Shown piece after piece: positions 47,071 through 58,053 of a stretch of DNA of 64,000 bases. The position numbers and the translations under genes are program-made. The stretch comes from Hymenopellis radicata. Its lineage: Eukaryota; Basidiomycota; Agaricomycetes; Agaricales; Physalacriaceae. The notes beneath the pieces are model-generated. The model ran no database searches. It was given only the letters and a program-made list of their open reading frames with translations, and was not told the origin of the DNA. The first letter of the stretch is position 1, and each line of letters begins with the position of its first letter. The stretch spans positions 1 to 64,000 of the forward strand of contig JADNRX010000255.1 in NCBI GenBank assembly GCA_015501595.1. The letters run 5' to 3'.

Positions 47071-49006
47071 GGATCTTACCACTGGGGCGCAGACGGAATC
47101 GACGGCCAAGATTCTCATTTCCGCTCACGGAATTCTCGAGATCCCACGTTACCCCGATATATCAGGTCTCGAGTCGTTCAAGGGGGTTAAATTTCACACT
47201 GGTAGGTATGATAACTCCGTGTCTTTGCACGGAAAACGTGTTGCAGTTATTGGGAACGGAGCTTCGGCGTACGTGAATCGTTATGGCTGGCGACTTAAGT
47301 GCTGACTTCCTCGATCTGCTGCAGTACACAGATGGTCCCCGTTATCTCTGAGGATCCAACAGTTCAGATCGTCGAGTTCTGTCGAACGCCCAATTGGTTC
47401 TTGCCACCTGTATGTTTCATCTCGGAGCCCGACAGCGCACCAATTCATTTCATGACAGATTCGTTCCAAATACAGTTCTCTCATGAAATGGGTGTTCAAA
47501 TATGTTCCCTTTTACATGAAGCTGACGCGTTTTCGCATGTTCCTCGGAGTACGTCTCGCCCATCTGCTGTCCGTTATCCTATTTATTAACACGCGCATCT
47601 TAGGGTGAAATCATGTATTTCTCCATTTTCGGCACACGATTCATGCATCCCATGATTGAGAAGGTCGGTACTCGCGTAGACACTCTACACATTTGCTTAT
47701 TCTCATTCTCACAGTCCGGTAAACGCTACATCCGAACTACCGGTCCAGAGGAGTATCATGACGCGTTAATACCTTCATATAGTCAGCAGTTTACGCCTCA
47801 TTCTCACACGAGCTCACCTGACCGCTCCAGAACTCGGATGTCGGCGGGTGATTTTCGATACCGACTATCTAGCAGCTTTACATCGTCCCAATCTAACACT
47901 CAATTGGAACGGGATTGACAGCATCGTCGAGGATGGTATCATCACCAAGACAGGTAGTCTCTGATGCCTTTACGTCCATTCATGGTGGGCTCACAGCGAA
48001 CAGGGGAGAAGTTTGTCTTTGACGTTCTTATATTCTCGACTGGCTATGTCGCCGTACGTGGTTAAAAGTCTCTACCCTGCCCATACATTAACTATCCCCC
48101 CCAGGACGATTTCCCCTTCCGCGTGCAAGGTCTGGACACAACTGTCAAAGACTATTACGACGAGTCCGGCGGGCCCAAAGCGTATCTGGGTACGACTGTT
48201 CCCGGGTTCCCCAACTTCTATTTAGTTTCAGGTCTGCAACACAATCTATATCTCGTACATCCCCTTCTAACGGCAGACTGCTAGGTCCAAACACGACGAC
48301 GGGCCATACATCTGTTATCTTTACTGAAGAGGTTCAGGTAAGTAAGACGTTCATGTACATGGCCCACGAGAACTGACGTTCGTTGACAGATTGACTACAT
48401 CATCAAGCTGATCAAGCCAGTCCTCGCCGGCCAAGTATCGGCGTTCAACGTAACGCATGAAGCAACTGACGCTTACAATGAGAAGATTCATGCCCGACTA
48501 CGTAGAAGCGTGTTCATGGACTGTGTATCTTGGTATCGCCGAGGTAGAGATGGAAAAGTGACAAGCATCTTTCCTGGTGCCGGTACCCTTTTCTACTTAT
48601 GGCTGCGTCGCGTCGATTGGTCCCACTACCAGACAATTGGCGGCGATAAGGTACAGTGGGCAGCGACATTGAGAAGAGAGGCGCGGGGTCGCGTCTCGAG
48701 GATCATGGTGATACTGCTGGCTGTACTGTTTATAGTACTGGTAGGTGTTTACGCGCCGAGCACTAAGGTCAGAACTTGACGTCACCCTCAGCACTATCTG
48801 ACCTGACTTCTTAGGACGTACGACAGATCTTTTCCCAGACGGCGCTGTACGGCCCATCTTCCATTTACAAACATTAAGCACATGCCGTTTGTATTAAACA
48901 CGACTCATGACAGCTCACGTCTTTCACGCCCCAACGTCACATGGTCTTTCGAGTGAACATATTATGAAAGCTTCGTTCGAATCAATCGGCACTCATTACC
49001 CGACAA

Positions 49007-50580
49007 ATGATTCCTCCAACTGCACTCGCAGCCGTCATCGCAGAATTCGGAAGCGAGCTCGCCTTGAAGAACGATTGGCCAGTGAAGCAGCCTGAGGACC
49101 TCGCTCCTGGAGAATGCCTCGTCAAGATCGACTACGCCGGTGTCTGCCACTCTGATCTACACATTCGAAATGGACAATGGTCCAGGGAAATTGCACTTCC
49201 AAAGGTTGGAGGACACGAGGCCATCGGCCATATTGTGGCTATCGGGGCGAACAGTGGCACTCCAGGAGTGAAGATTGGCGACAGGGTTGGGCTCAAATGG
49301 TTGGCCGCGGTCTGCATGAAGTACGTTCTGTTCTTTCTCTATCTAAGTTCCGCACTGACAAGATCTTCATGTCAGCTGTGAATGCTGTCGGCAGGGCAGC
49401 GAGTCGGGTACGCATTCTTCTCTCGTTACATCATGGAAAGGGAAAGCTCAATCACGTCGTCTCAGCGTGTAGTTCGCCAAAGCTTCATGGGTACACGGTC
49501 CACGGAACCTTCACAGAATATGCGGTGAGTGAAATGCACGTCCAAATCAGCCTTGATGATGCTGGACGCAGGTATCTTATGTCGACTACGTAACTCCCAT
49601 TCCAGAAGGAATCGAAAGTGCGGCGGCGGCGCCGATTCTATGTGCAGTTGGTGTTACCACGTCGTTTAACGAATCCATACTGAACAATTTACGTTTGTAA
49701 GGGCGTCACCATATACAAAGCGCTTCTACAAACGAAACCGAAGGCAGGGAACTGGGTCGCTATCAGTGGAGCGGGTGGAGGGTTGGGTCATCTAGGTGCA
49801 TCCACTGACCGCCTTCGAGACTACCTTCCTTACAATTCCTGCTGGTAGGAGTACAGTACGCACAGACAATGGGACTACGCGTCATCGCCATAGGTATGTT
49901 TAGTTTTCTTGTAATTCTCATCGATTAACTTCCGCAGACACGGGAGATGCAAAACGCGATCTTTGCCTGGAGCTTGGCGCCGAGAAGTTCGTCGATTTCG
50001 CGACCAGCACCAATGTCGTTCAAGATGTCATTGATGCTGCAGAAGGTCTAGGTCCTCATGCTGCTGTCATAGCCGCTGGACAAGTTCGTGGTGTTCCATT
50101 TCCTTTCGCCTTGACCTACAATCTTCGCACAGGCAGAACCGTTGAATCAAGCACTGTTGTACCTCAGGAAAACGGGTACCTTGGTCACCGTCGGGATGGC
50201 TTCTAGTACTGCCACTTTGAGCCTTCCACACAACCTCATGATTTCCAAAGTGGGTCTCCGAGTTCTCCGTAATGAGCAGGACCGCTGAACGTATGAATCA
50301 AGTCGCTCACTTGGATTGGCTCCGCCGTCGGGTAGATCGTCAGGCCATGATTTCTCCGAGTTGCGACTAACAGTGGCTAGGAATCGACAAGACGCCATTG
50401 AAGCACTGGCACTCGCAGCGAGGGGCAAGGTTCGATGTAACTATGAAATTCGTAAGCTGGAAGATGTAAACCGGTATGTCGAAGTCTGTTCCAAGAAGCA
50501 CAGGAGCGTTAATACCTTCCAGTGTCATGGCAGAGATGGAGTCCGGGAAGATCGCCGGGAGGATCGTATTGAAGATCTGA
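49007..50580 (+). CDS. Zinc-dependent alcohol dehydrogenase (medium-chain, yeast ADH type)
   Basis: Start MIPPTALAAVIAEFGSE at 49007. Catalytic zinc site: YAGVCHSDLHIRNG (Cys) and VGGHEAIGHIV (His-Glu). The structural zinc cysteines appear across an intron as VCMNCECCRQGSES. The NAD fold GAGGGLGHLGVQYA and RVIAIDTGDAKRDL follow, then EKFVDFATSTNVVQDV and the C-terminal VMAEMESGKIAGRIVLKI ending at 50580. Nine or so exons join in phase. Near 50269-50371 the expected GSYVGNRQD reads LLARNRQD after splicing, so a few residues of the loop before NRQDAIEAL are altered. The enzyme would interconvert primary alcohols and aldehydes with NAD(H) in the cytosol. Confidence 0.88.
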
Positions 50581-50911
50581 ACAATGTAGCATTCGGTTTC
50601 AGAGTGCTGCCAGATCCCCGAAGGCGAACAAGAACAAGGTGGCATGATGTGTATAACTGTGTAGTCGCAATGGGACATCATGGTGTTGATGGTTGTGCTT
50701 ACATGTTACCGGACAAGATTCACTGGGGCAACAGGTAACCGCCGTCCCGTCCGCTCGTTGCTTGATCATGAGCGGCATTTAAAGCGCATCACGTCTCCCT
50801 GATACCACGACACCGATGGTTTAAAACCCTGGCTTCCGGCATTGGTCACCGTAAACCGCGCCTGGTGCACGTCGAGTACATACCACTCTCCCACAACAAC
50901 TTCGACTCGAG
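50581..50911. other. Short intergenic spacer
   Basis: No gene seen; contains the presumed promoter of the small secreted protein. Confidence 0.4.
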
Positions 50912-51184
50912 ATGCATCTTGCACTGTCCAAATGGATGCTGGCCATCTTTTCACTAGGATTGGCTAGATCTGTTCTCGGAATAAGCATAGGGATGAGGTG
51001 CTTTGAAAACAATGACTGTCTCACGGGAGACGACATGGATTCGCGTACCGATCGCATGTTATGTTGCCCTGTTCGAGGGGTAAGTCGTCGTTTAATATCT
51101 GGTCGGGCATTGGAGCTCACAGTCTACCAGAGCGAAGATGGCAGCGGACTCTGCGGTACCAAAGTTAGATGCGAGAGAATGTAG
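50912..51184 (+). CDS. Small secreted cysteine-rich protein
   Basis: Starts MHLALSKWMLAIFSLGLARSVLG, a good signal peptide with a Leu/Phe core and Ala/Gly near the likely cleavage site. The mature part has six cysteines: RCFENNDC, LCC, LCG and VRC. A 51-base intron (about 51080-51130, GTAAGT...ACCAG) can be removed in frame; it contains no stop, so the unspliced form would have 17 extra residues. Spliced length is about 73 residues, mature about 50. The even number of Cys suggests a disulfide-locked fold of the size seen in fungal effectors or antimicrobial-like peptides, but no known family is recognised and no activity is claimed. Confidence 0.62.
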   Translation: MHLALSKWMLAIFSLGLARSVLGISIGMRCFENNDCLTGDDMDSRTDRMLCCPVRGVSRRLISGRALELTVYQSEDGSGLCGTKVRCERM

Positions 51185-51989
51185 ACGGATGATAGCTCAT
51201 GCATGCCAGTTCATTTTACGCCGAGCGCGAAAGACATCATAGCCAGAATTATCGATGGAGGTGTCATCTAACATCTACGCTGTCCTTTTCATCACACTGC
51301 GACGTTTCATCAAAGCTTCTGAGAGCGAATTGAAATTTGACGGGCGTGGCTGTGCTGGGTAACTTAATTGCAACCATGATGCAGACACAACCAAAGCAGC
51401 GAAGCACTGATGAGACTTGCCATTTATCCGCTACGCTGCCGTCCGCCCGAGGATCATCGCAAGTTAGTACTTTGAAATGGCTCAGAAATCCTTCATCCTC
51501 AGGACCCAATTGTCAAGTTTTCGGCTAGCAGTCCAGCATATCAGGACTGTGGTCACTCATTCTGACACGCTTTTTCCTGGGCGCATCGCGTGTATCAAAC
51601 GCAACTTGTTTCGAGGAGCGGGCGCGCGCGCTGTCATCTCCAAAGATGCAGATGCAACGAACTTTACCCAGCTCTAACCACGATTCGAACGGAGAGACGC
51701 AATTGTGTCTGCTTCTGTGCTGCTTGTTTCTGTGATCTGGATTCATTTTCATGGTCCGAAGTCATACCTCGCTATAGCTCTCCGACTCGACTACCACCGC
51801 TGGACGTCCACCGGACGTTCGAAGGGATAGATGAGGATCAGTGACTGTATTTATAGCCACCACGTCAAGTTATTCTTGGTCCAACCATATTTCGGCAATG
51901 GAAAGGCTGTACGCTTTATAGGATATAAAACACGTCTCTCTCTCGTTCGAGTTGGCCATTCTACTTTCTACTTCCTCCTTGCCGATCCA
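51185..51989. other. Intergenic region
   Basis: No supported gene on either strand. The last 80 bases before 51990 would be the leader of the following membrane protein ('ggatataaaac' at about 51920 is a candidate TATA box). Confidence 0.45.
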
Positions 51990-53000
51990 ATGTCGACCAA
52001 CTACGCAGCAGGCTACGGGTACAAGTCCCTCACGGCGGCAGTCATCTTCACCATCGCCTACATCCCGCTCTCGCCTTGGTTCGTTTTCAAAGCCATTTCC
52101 GACTTTACATGGATCTGGATTACTTTGCATGTCTTTTGTTCCAGTACGTTTTCGTTTCGTCTTTGTCCCGGACTGTCAATGTCATGCTCATTCGAAACCA
52201 GTCCGTATTGCAGCATTCTTAATCCGGGCTATTGAGATTGGATCCGACTCAGAGGGCGAAAACCTCACCCTCCTGATCGTCGACCAAGTCCTGCTCCTAG
52301 CTGGCTTCTTCGGTCTCTTGTACGCGGCGTATAGTGCGGTGCTCGACCGGCATGTTTTCTGCTTTCAGTTTCGCACTCCATTGGTCTTAATGCGCCTCCC
52401 AGCGAGCAGCTCCTTGATCTCCCACCGCCGAGTTCTACCCTCGCCCGCGGGTTCATGAGATGGCGTCGCACATTCTTCCATTTGGCGGGAGCTGGGGCCG
52501 TCGCAATCGGCATCGTAGCTGCCACGCAAGCCCTGTCAAAGGACAGCGACATGCCCCCCGACACAATCGCCTCCCTGAGAAAAGTCAGCACACTCATCTT
52601 CCTGATCCTCACGATCGTGCAGGCGCTTCAGACCTTGTACTTGGTCCAACGAGAGAGAGAGCGTGAGTGTCCATCTTTGACTCCGAATTAACGACTGTGA
52701 CAAGTTATCTGTGCCACAGGATCCAAGTCTTTCTCCCCTGCTGATCGTTCCATCGGTGGCGTCCATGGCGCCTACATATTCGTGGCCATCTCCGTCCTGA
52801 TGCTCATCCGCGAGATATACTTCGCGGCCACAGTTAGCGACCAAGCCAAACAGAGGGACGAGAACTACTGGTATCCTCTGGGGGCGCTGCCTGAACTTCT
52901 CGCTGTCATACTGTTCTGTGCGCCGGGGCTTGTTCCGGGGAGGAAGAGCTTGCCTAAGTACGAACCCCATTATCAGAGACCTATAGAGATGAACGCGTAG
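51990..53000 (+). CDS. RTA1/DUF7702-like multi-pass membrane protein, intact copy
   Basis: Start ATG at 51990 (MSTNYAAGYGYKSLTAAVIF). Helices: AAVIFTIAYIPLSPWFVFKA, TLLIVDQVLLLAGFFGLLYAAY, TFFHLAGAGAVAIGIVAAT, VSTLIFLILTIVQALQTLYL, GGVHGAYIFVAISVLMLIREIYF and LPELLAVILFCAPGLV. The third intron (52350-52402) has a GC-AG donor, giving AVLDR/EQLLDLPPPSSTLARGF in phase. The last intron joins QRERER to SKSFSPADRSIGGVHG. It ends QRPIEMNA at 53000. About 290 residues. The motif S/KFxPxDRSIGG is shared with the two broken relatives at 55.5 and 60.4 kb. Assignment to the RTA1-like/DUF7702 group is tentative; function unknown. Confidence 0.78.
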
Positions 53001-53111
53001 TCGTGAGCCTTTGTAGTTTCATTTACATATTCTTACATCCGCATTTGTACACAGGAAAATATTTAACATTACACGATACATAGAGTATTCAGTAATTGAT
53101 ATACAACGCGT

Positions 53112-54418
53112 TCAAAAGAACGTAGTCTCACCTATATCACAAACCGCGAACGCACCGTCCTCAATCCCTAGCTTCTTACACTCTTCCTTCAACTTCCTTG
53201 GAGGTTCCAGCACATCCTCTGATGTCAGGACCCACGCGCCCCAATGCATCGCCACCGCCTTCTTCGCTCTAACGTCGCGAAACACCCTCACACTGTCCTG
53301 CGGCGCACAGTGCATGGGGCTCATGAACCACCGCGGCTCATACGCGCCAATCGGTATCATCGCCATCTCCATCTCCCCAAATCGCTCCCCAATCTCCTCG
53401 AATGCAGGACAGTAGGGCATTTCGTCCTCATCTGCTCCGTCGGGGACGTATCGGTAACCCGTGTCTCCTGCGAAGTAGATGTTTTTCGACGCAGACGTCG
53501 TAACGACCCAGCTGGACCACAGACTCTTCAATTGGTCAAGTATGCCACGCCCTGTCCTGTGTTGGGCTGGTGTGCAGGTCAGGGTAAGAGTGTCCGTTAT
53601 CGAACTATCTTTGGCGGAGGGGACGGTGATTTCTGCCTTCTGCCACCAGTCGAGGGTGTGGAAGTGGGTCTTGGGTATGCCGAGGGACGCAAAGTAGTGT
53701 TCGTTTCCTAATGGCGCGAAAATATGGGGCATGCGCTTGGACGTTTTGAACAGCGTTGTTATGGTGTGGGTGTCCAGACTGAAGAATGGTAAGCTGTTGT
53801 TCATGAACGCTAGGATAGATGACTAACTGGTCATAGTGATTATGCTGTGGACGGCGACTGGTTAGAACACCACTATGCGCAAAGAAGAGAAAAGACTGAC
53901 AGATATCACAATGAGATCGACGGGCGGAATGTCTTCGATGGTGCAAGGCGCGTCTACGAATGGGCGATTTGTCAGAATTGTCCCCAGATGAAAAGCAATG
54001 GCGTACCAGTAAACCTCTTTGGTCCCATTAATTGCGACGGCGAGCACCTGTCGCTGAAGACCGGATCGAATAGAATCCTCACCCCGCTGCTCAGTTCCAA
54101 GAGAAAACACGCGTGCCCAAGCCATGTCGTCTTCATCTGCCGGTCCGTTCCTTTCTCCTCTACGTCCCATCCCCATGTTGGCTTTCGCACAGGCACGATA
54201 TTGTGCGGCGGCGCGGGGGCGTGCCGCATTGCTGCGTTCAAACTGAGGATGTCTCTGAAGCCCAGCAGCCGGAAAGAGGGCCATGGATTTTGGAATCCGC
54301 CTGAAGGTTTGTGTGAGACCCAATGAGCGGGTTGGGTATTCGACATGTAGGTGGGCAGGGCGTCGCTCTGCACTACAATGTCCGAAGTCGAGGACGTGGA
54401 TGGGGTGGGAGATTTCAT
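53112..54418 (-). CDS. NAPE-PLD-like metallo-beta-lactamase-fold hydrolase
   Basis: Start MKSPTPSTSSTSDIVV at 54418. The exon 1 hallmark is WLGHACFLLEL with DPVFSDRCSP (NAPE-PLD family TWxGHAS...DPxFSxRxSP). After introns, PPVDLIVIS joins HNHYDHL; the histidine that completes HxHxDH is created by removing a 34-base intron (53794-53827). Then LFKTSKRMPHIFAPLGNEHYF, KTHFHTLDWWQKAE, IYFAGDTGYR (metal-bridging Asp), AYEPRWFMSPMHCAPQDSVRVF and AVAMHWGAWVLT (last metal His). It ends DIGETTFF at 53112. The family hydrolyses N-acyl-phosphatidylethanolamine-type phosphodiesters using two zincs. About 400 residues, normal. Confidence 0.9.
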
Positions 54419-55462
54419 TGTCGCCGGCCGGATATCGACGTGATTCGGAAAGAATGAATGGCGGTGGGAATCCTGCTGGTGGGGGTGGCTTTGCAGTGAA
54501 GGCGGCTTTATTAGACAGCTCGTGCCGCCAGCGAGGTCATCAATGAATGATCGGGCCGCTAATCATATCAGCATTCGTTCGTCATCAATTCTCCGGAGCT
54601 AGGTGCCGAAGGAACACCTCTTCATGGAAGCGTGTTGTACTTCTAACCGCAGCCACATAGCTTTATTCGACTTGTAATTGAAACACGTCAGTGGGATGAA
54701 TCGATGCGATGGACAACAATGCTTACCATTTAGTTCAATTCATTCCCTTGGCATAGGTGCCTAGAAATATGGCGTCTCGCTGAAAATAGCCACTAACCGT
54801 GGGTGAACGATACGTACTACGAAGTAATTGAACCAGCGCACCACAGTCAATTCGTCTACTGCTATTGGCACCTAACGCGTACAGTCGGCTTGCACCTTAA
54901 AGGTTGACTAAAAGAAACACAAACAGAACGACAGACCTTGGCTCTGTCTCAACGGAAGGAAAGGCACAACTGATTGCGGTGGCAGGTAGCTGCCTGGATA
55001 AGGCGACGGGTAAAACATGACTTGGGAAGCTGCGTCGGATCCGTAACCGGGGGGGCGAGACGAGGGCATACGGGACGGTACGGAAACCCGTACTGTACGG
55101 TTACGGTGCGTGATGCACAACTGTTTGGCGGCAGCAGGAATCATGAGGGACCGTGGTCGGATCTCAAGGTGAGACGAGGAAGAGCAGTGCTGAGCAGTGT
55201 GCAGCCAAATAGGAGCAAGTAACACGTGATCGCCATTAAGCCACTTTTGACCACCAGTTCGCTTTGTTCGAGGCAAATTCAAGACGCGTCAGCTGGCCTG
55301 GCGACCTCTAAATCCTCTGTTCCTTGGCGTAATATCTTACTTCATAGCTAATGAACCTAGGCTATCTGCATCTCGATAATCAAATCAAATCAATTCGACC
55401 CATTTCCTCGTGCCAGTTCTTTGTGTTTAAAATTATTGATAAATATAGTACCCTGCAGCTCC
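54419..55462. other. Intergenic region
   Basis: No gene supported. It includes the shared upstream region of the NAPE-PLD-like gene and the 3' flank of the broken membrane-protein gene. Confidence 0.45.
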
Positions 55463-56369
55463 CTAGATAGGTAACCCACCGCTTCTACGGCGGAGCAAAC
55501 CAGGTGCACAGAGTAGGAGCACCACCAGAAGCTCCGGGAGCGCTACCAGTGGGTAAGCGAAACGTTCATCCGTTTGCCTCCATCGTGTATCGACAGTGAT
55601 CATCATGAACATCTCCCGGATGAGCATCAGCACGGAGACGATGCCGAAGATGAACGCGCCGTGTTCTCCGCCGATTGAACGGTCGATTGGCGCGAACTTT
55701 GAAGAGCCTATTGGAGAAAGATGGTAAGAACAGGTGGGAATATAAGGAAGGCTGGAGCACGCACGTTCTCGCTCATGCTTTATGAGAAGCGTAGTCTGCC
55801 ATGTTAACAGACGCTGAGTGCTAGGAAGATGGCGAGCTCGCTATGTCGAACGCCTTATCAGACAGCGACATGGGAGTTTGGGTGGCAGCGGCAATACCAA
55901 GTGCCATGCCAATCGTTCCGAACGAAATGAATATCATCTTCAAGAAGCGCTGAAGGAGCGGTGACGCAGGTGGTAGGTCCAGGAGGTGGTCTCTGTCCCA
56001 GTGAGTAAAATGTGAAGGGAGAAGAAAGCAGAAACTCACCTCTCCAGCACCGATGTAAAAGTCGCGTATAGGAGCGCGAACAGTCCGCCAAGTCAAGCAC
56101 TCGGTCCACAGTCGGATTGCCTCCGCTCAGGCGGATCTCTACAGCTCGTAATATGAATTCTGCAAGACGAACTGGCGTTCCATGAGCGATTGAGCGACGG
56201 CTTTGAGTGAACGCACCAGACAAAAGCCCATCAACAACACTTTCGAAGTAGTGGCTCCTTCTACAGCTTTGAATGTAAACCACCCAGAAAGGGGAAGGTA
56301 TGCTGTGGCGAAAACGATTGCTGGCGCCAGGCCTGGACAAGCCTCACTGGGTAGGAGCGCCGGCGCCAT
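55463..56369 (-). pseudogene. RTA1/DUF7702-like membrane protein, broken copy
   Basis: Start MAPALLPSEACPGLAPAIVF at 56369, then AIVFATAYLPLSGWFTFKAVE, FILRAVEIRLSGG, VDRVLDLA. At about 56085 the next helix (expected AVGLFALLYATFTSVLE) is frameshifted by a 4-base loss ('ttggc|ggactg' against 'ttggctgtcggactg' in the relative at 60.6 kb). The following exons DHLLDLPPASPLLQRFLKMIF and ISFGTIGMALGIAAATQT survive, but the next helix has in-frame TAA codons. The last exon FAPIDRSIGGEHGAFIFG ... LPELLVVLLLCAPGLL is intact, ending at 55463. Confidence 0.78.
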
Positions 56370-57265
56370 GGGGAAAGAACGAAGAGACCGGCTTGTCTTC
56401 CCGCAGCATCGAGAGAATGCTTTATAGGCTGTGCGGATGTTGCGCGTCCATCACGCTGTTTTGATGGGAAGACTCGAACGCGCAGTAGATAGCTGGGACA
56501 TTTAGAAGTCCTTTATTCCAAGGATGCGATCATGGGCCATCGTAGCGAGTATTAGGGCAGAGTTCAACTTGGAATTGACGCAGGAAGACAAGTTGAAGGT
56601 AGAGCCAGAGAATACTGGCCTCCGCCGGGTCATTGCTTGGAATGAGCGACGATCTTACATGGTTGATCACATCGAGGACAGTTGGTATCCAGTGTTTGAC
56701 ATGAAGATCGAGTCGGAAACACGAACGAGGAGCGTCAGGATCCAACTCCGATGGAGCTGCGTCGGACAGAAAGTCGCAGGATGATGCGTAGCTCGCAATT
56801 CGCGCACGGTATTGGCAGTGCCAGTAGCAACAGGAGAACCCTAACCCGAATCTTTGTTGACGCGTTGTTTGTCATCTCACCGACCGTGACATTTTGTCTG
56901 CAGGCCAACACATCTTTGTCTTCCACCATCACATTTGCCACCAATTGTACGCGAGACAACATCACCAGCAACCGTTGGGTTTCTCCGTGGCGGGAATGCC
57001 GTCCCGTCGTCGCTGCTCTCTTCGTCGACCTCATCGACGAACACGCTTAACACGCTAAGCACATCTACGGGCGGCGGTCCAAGGGCTATCAAAGAGGGTA
57101 CATGATGTGGACGGGCCGCTACGGTATCGACCAAAGCGAAAACGAACAGCAGCAAGCTGGACGACGGGAAGCGCGGGAGTCGTTGTGCATGGACAGCATG
57201 TTCGACTATCATTATGCGGGCGTGCGCGCGGAAGACGACGGTGCTCCGCCGATGATGAGCGTTAA
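56370..57265. other. Intergenic region with a short dispersed repeat
   Basis: 56745-56795 ('ccgatggagctgcgtcggac' ... 'gtcgcaggatgatgcgtag') recurs in the same orientation at about 61290-61345 with an 11-base insertion. No gene is supported. Confidence 0.5.
56421..56428 (-). promoter_or_regulatory. TATA-like box (cctataaa) of the broken membrane-protein gene
   Basis: 'CCTATAAAGCATT' on the minus strand about 52 bases before the ATG. The same sequence stands at 60354 before the second broken relative. Confidence 0.5.
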
Positions 57266-57859
57266 CGATGCCCAGCACCACTGGCGCCTCTTCCTCGCGG
57301 CTTACATCGTCCTCTCTTCTTTTCTCACACCGTTCCCGCCTACACGCCGCACCACGAGTACCTCGTCGTCCTCGACCCGTCATATCTCATCGTATCCGGG
57401 TACCCGCCCGACAAATACGCGTCAACGCTCGACTTTTTTCTGTCTCTCTCCTCCGAATACTCCATGTCGACCAACGCCCCTTCTAGCGCGGGCACCACCC
57501 AGCCCGAGTCTCTCTACGACGTCGGCAACGCGTTCAAGCTCGGGTACACCAAACCCGCTGATGCCGTGCGCGCGTTACGCAAGAACGGGGACGTCATCCG
57601 CGGCGGAGGCGGTGCAGGCGGGTGGGCAGATGCTTCTGCGAATATATCATCGCCGCCGCAGAGCGTACATGACGAGGCGGACAATATGGACGTGGATGTG
57701 CCGGGGAGTGTAGGCACGCCAATTAAGCTGGCGCCGAATTCGTAGATTTTTAGGCCGGCCAAGGCGGCGGCGGGGACGCCTGTGAGGGCGCAGCCGACTG
57801 TAGTGGCAGGCGAGAGTCCGAGTAAGGGAGCAGGTTTCGGTTTGATCTTTGGGTGGTAG
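57266..57859 (+). pseudogene. NUP53/NUP35-like nucleoporin fragment with a nonsense codon
   Basis: An open frame from 57266, without a start codon, reads AYTPHHEYLVVLDPSYLIVSGYPPDKYASTLDFF, then NAFKLGYTKPADAVRALRKNGDVI. This is the RRM-like (MPPN) dimer domain order of Nup53-type nucleoporins, in which GYPPD and the KPADAxRALRKNG helix are typical. TAG at 57743-57745 interrupts it after IKLAPNS, but the same frame continues IFRPAKAAAGTPVRAQPTVV and ends SKGAGFGLIFGW at 57859, resembling the membrane-binding C-terminal helix. No FG-rich N-terminal exon was found upstream. It is most likely a gene relic. Confidence 0.62.
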
Positions 57860-58053
57860 TGGTTTCGGGAATGGGATCTTGTGAATGCGTGCATGGTATA
57901 TTTCGCCATTCATGGTGTCCATAAACTACTCGTGGGCCTCCATGTACACCAGCGCTTTCATCGCTCTAGGTAGCAGCAGATATCCATCCAATAGAATTCC
58001 CTTGAGAAAACTACAACAATTGACCTATTGAACGAGTCTCTGGCACCACTGAC

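Larger units (their letters stand above)
44918..48779 (+). pseudogene. Flavin monooxygenase / Baeyer-Villiger-type enzyme interrupted by an LTR element
   Basis: Start ATG at 44918 (MTHDKTTDPHRIVIIGAG), with the FAD Rossmann GAGIGG formed across an intron. Then IYEKAGDVGERGG, DNMYPG, MHFYSLSTDPKPDWDYTHGYQPQIQAYW, the BVMO-like fingerprint FKGVKFHTGRYD (Tyr instead of Trp) and the NADPH site VAVIGNGASA. Later exons give [54 protein letters not shown], and a C-terminal membrane anchor (IMVILLAVLFIVLVGVYAP) ending at 48779. The coding frame LTQDL/TTGAQTESTAK is split at 45501/47071 by a 1569-base element that adds a stop after about 20 codons. Without it the exon is continuous. The exon near 45170-45215 (expected GGTW motif) is also poorly matched. 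Confidence 0.85.

Noticed and set aside
57514..57909. Minus-strand 131-residue frame
   Set aside because: It is the antisense shadow of the GC-rich NUP53-like relic.
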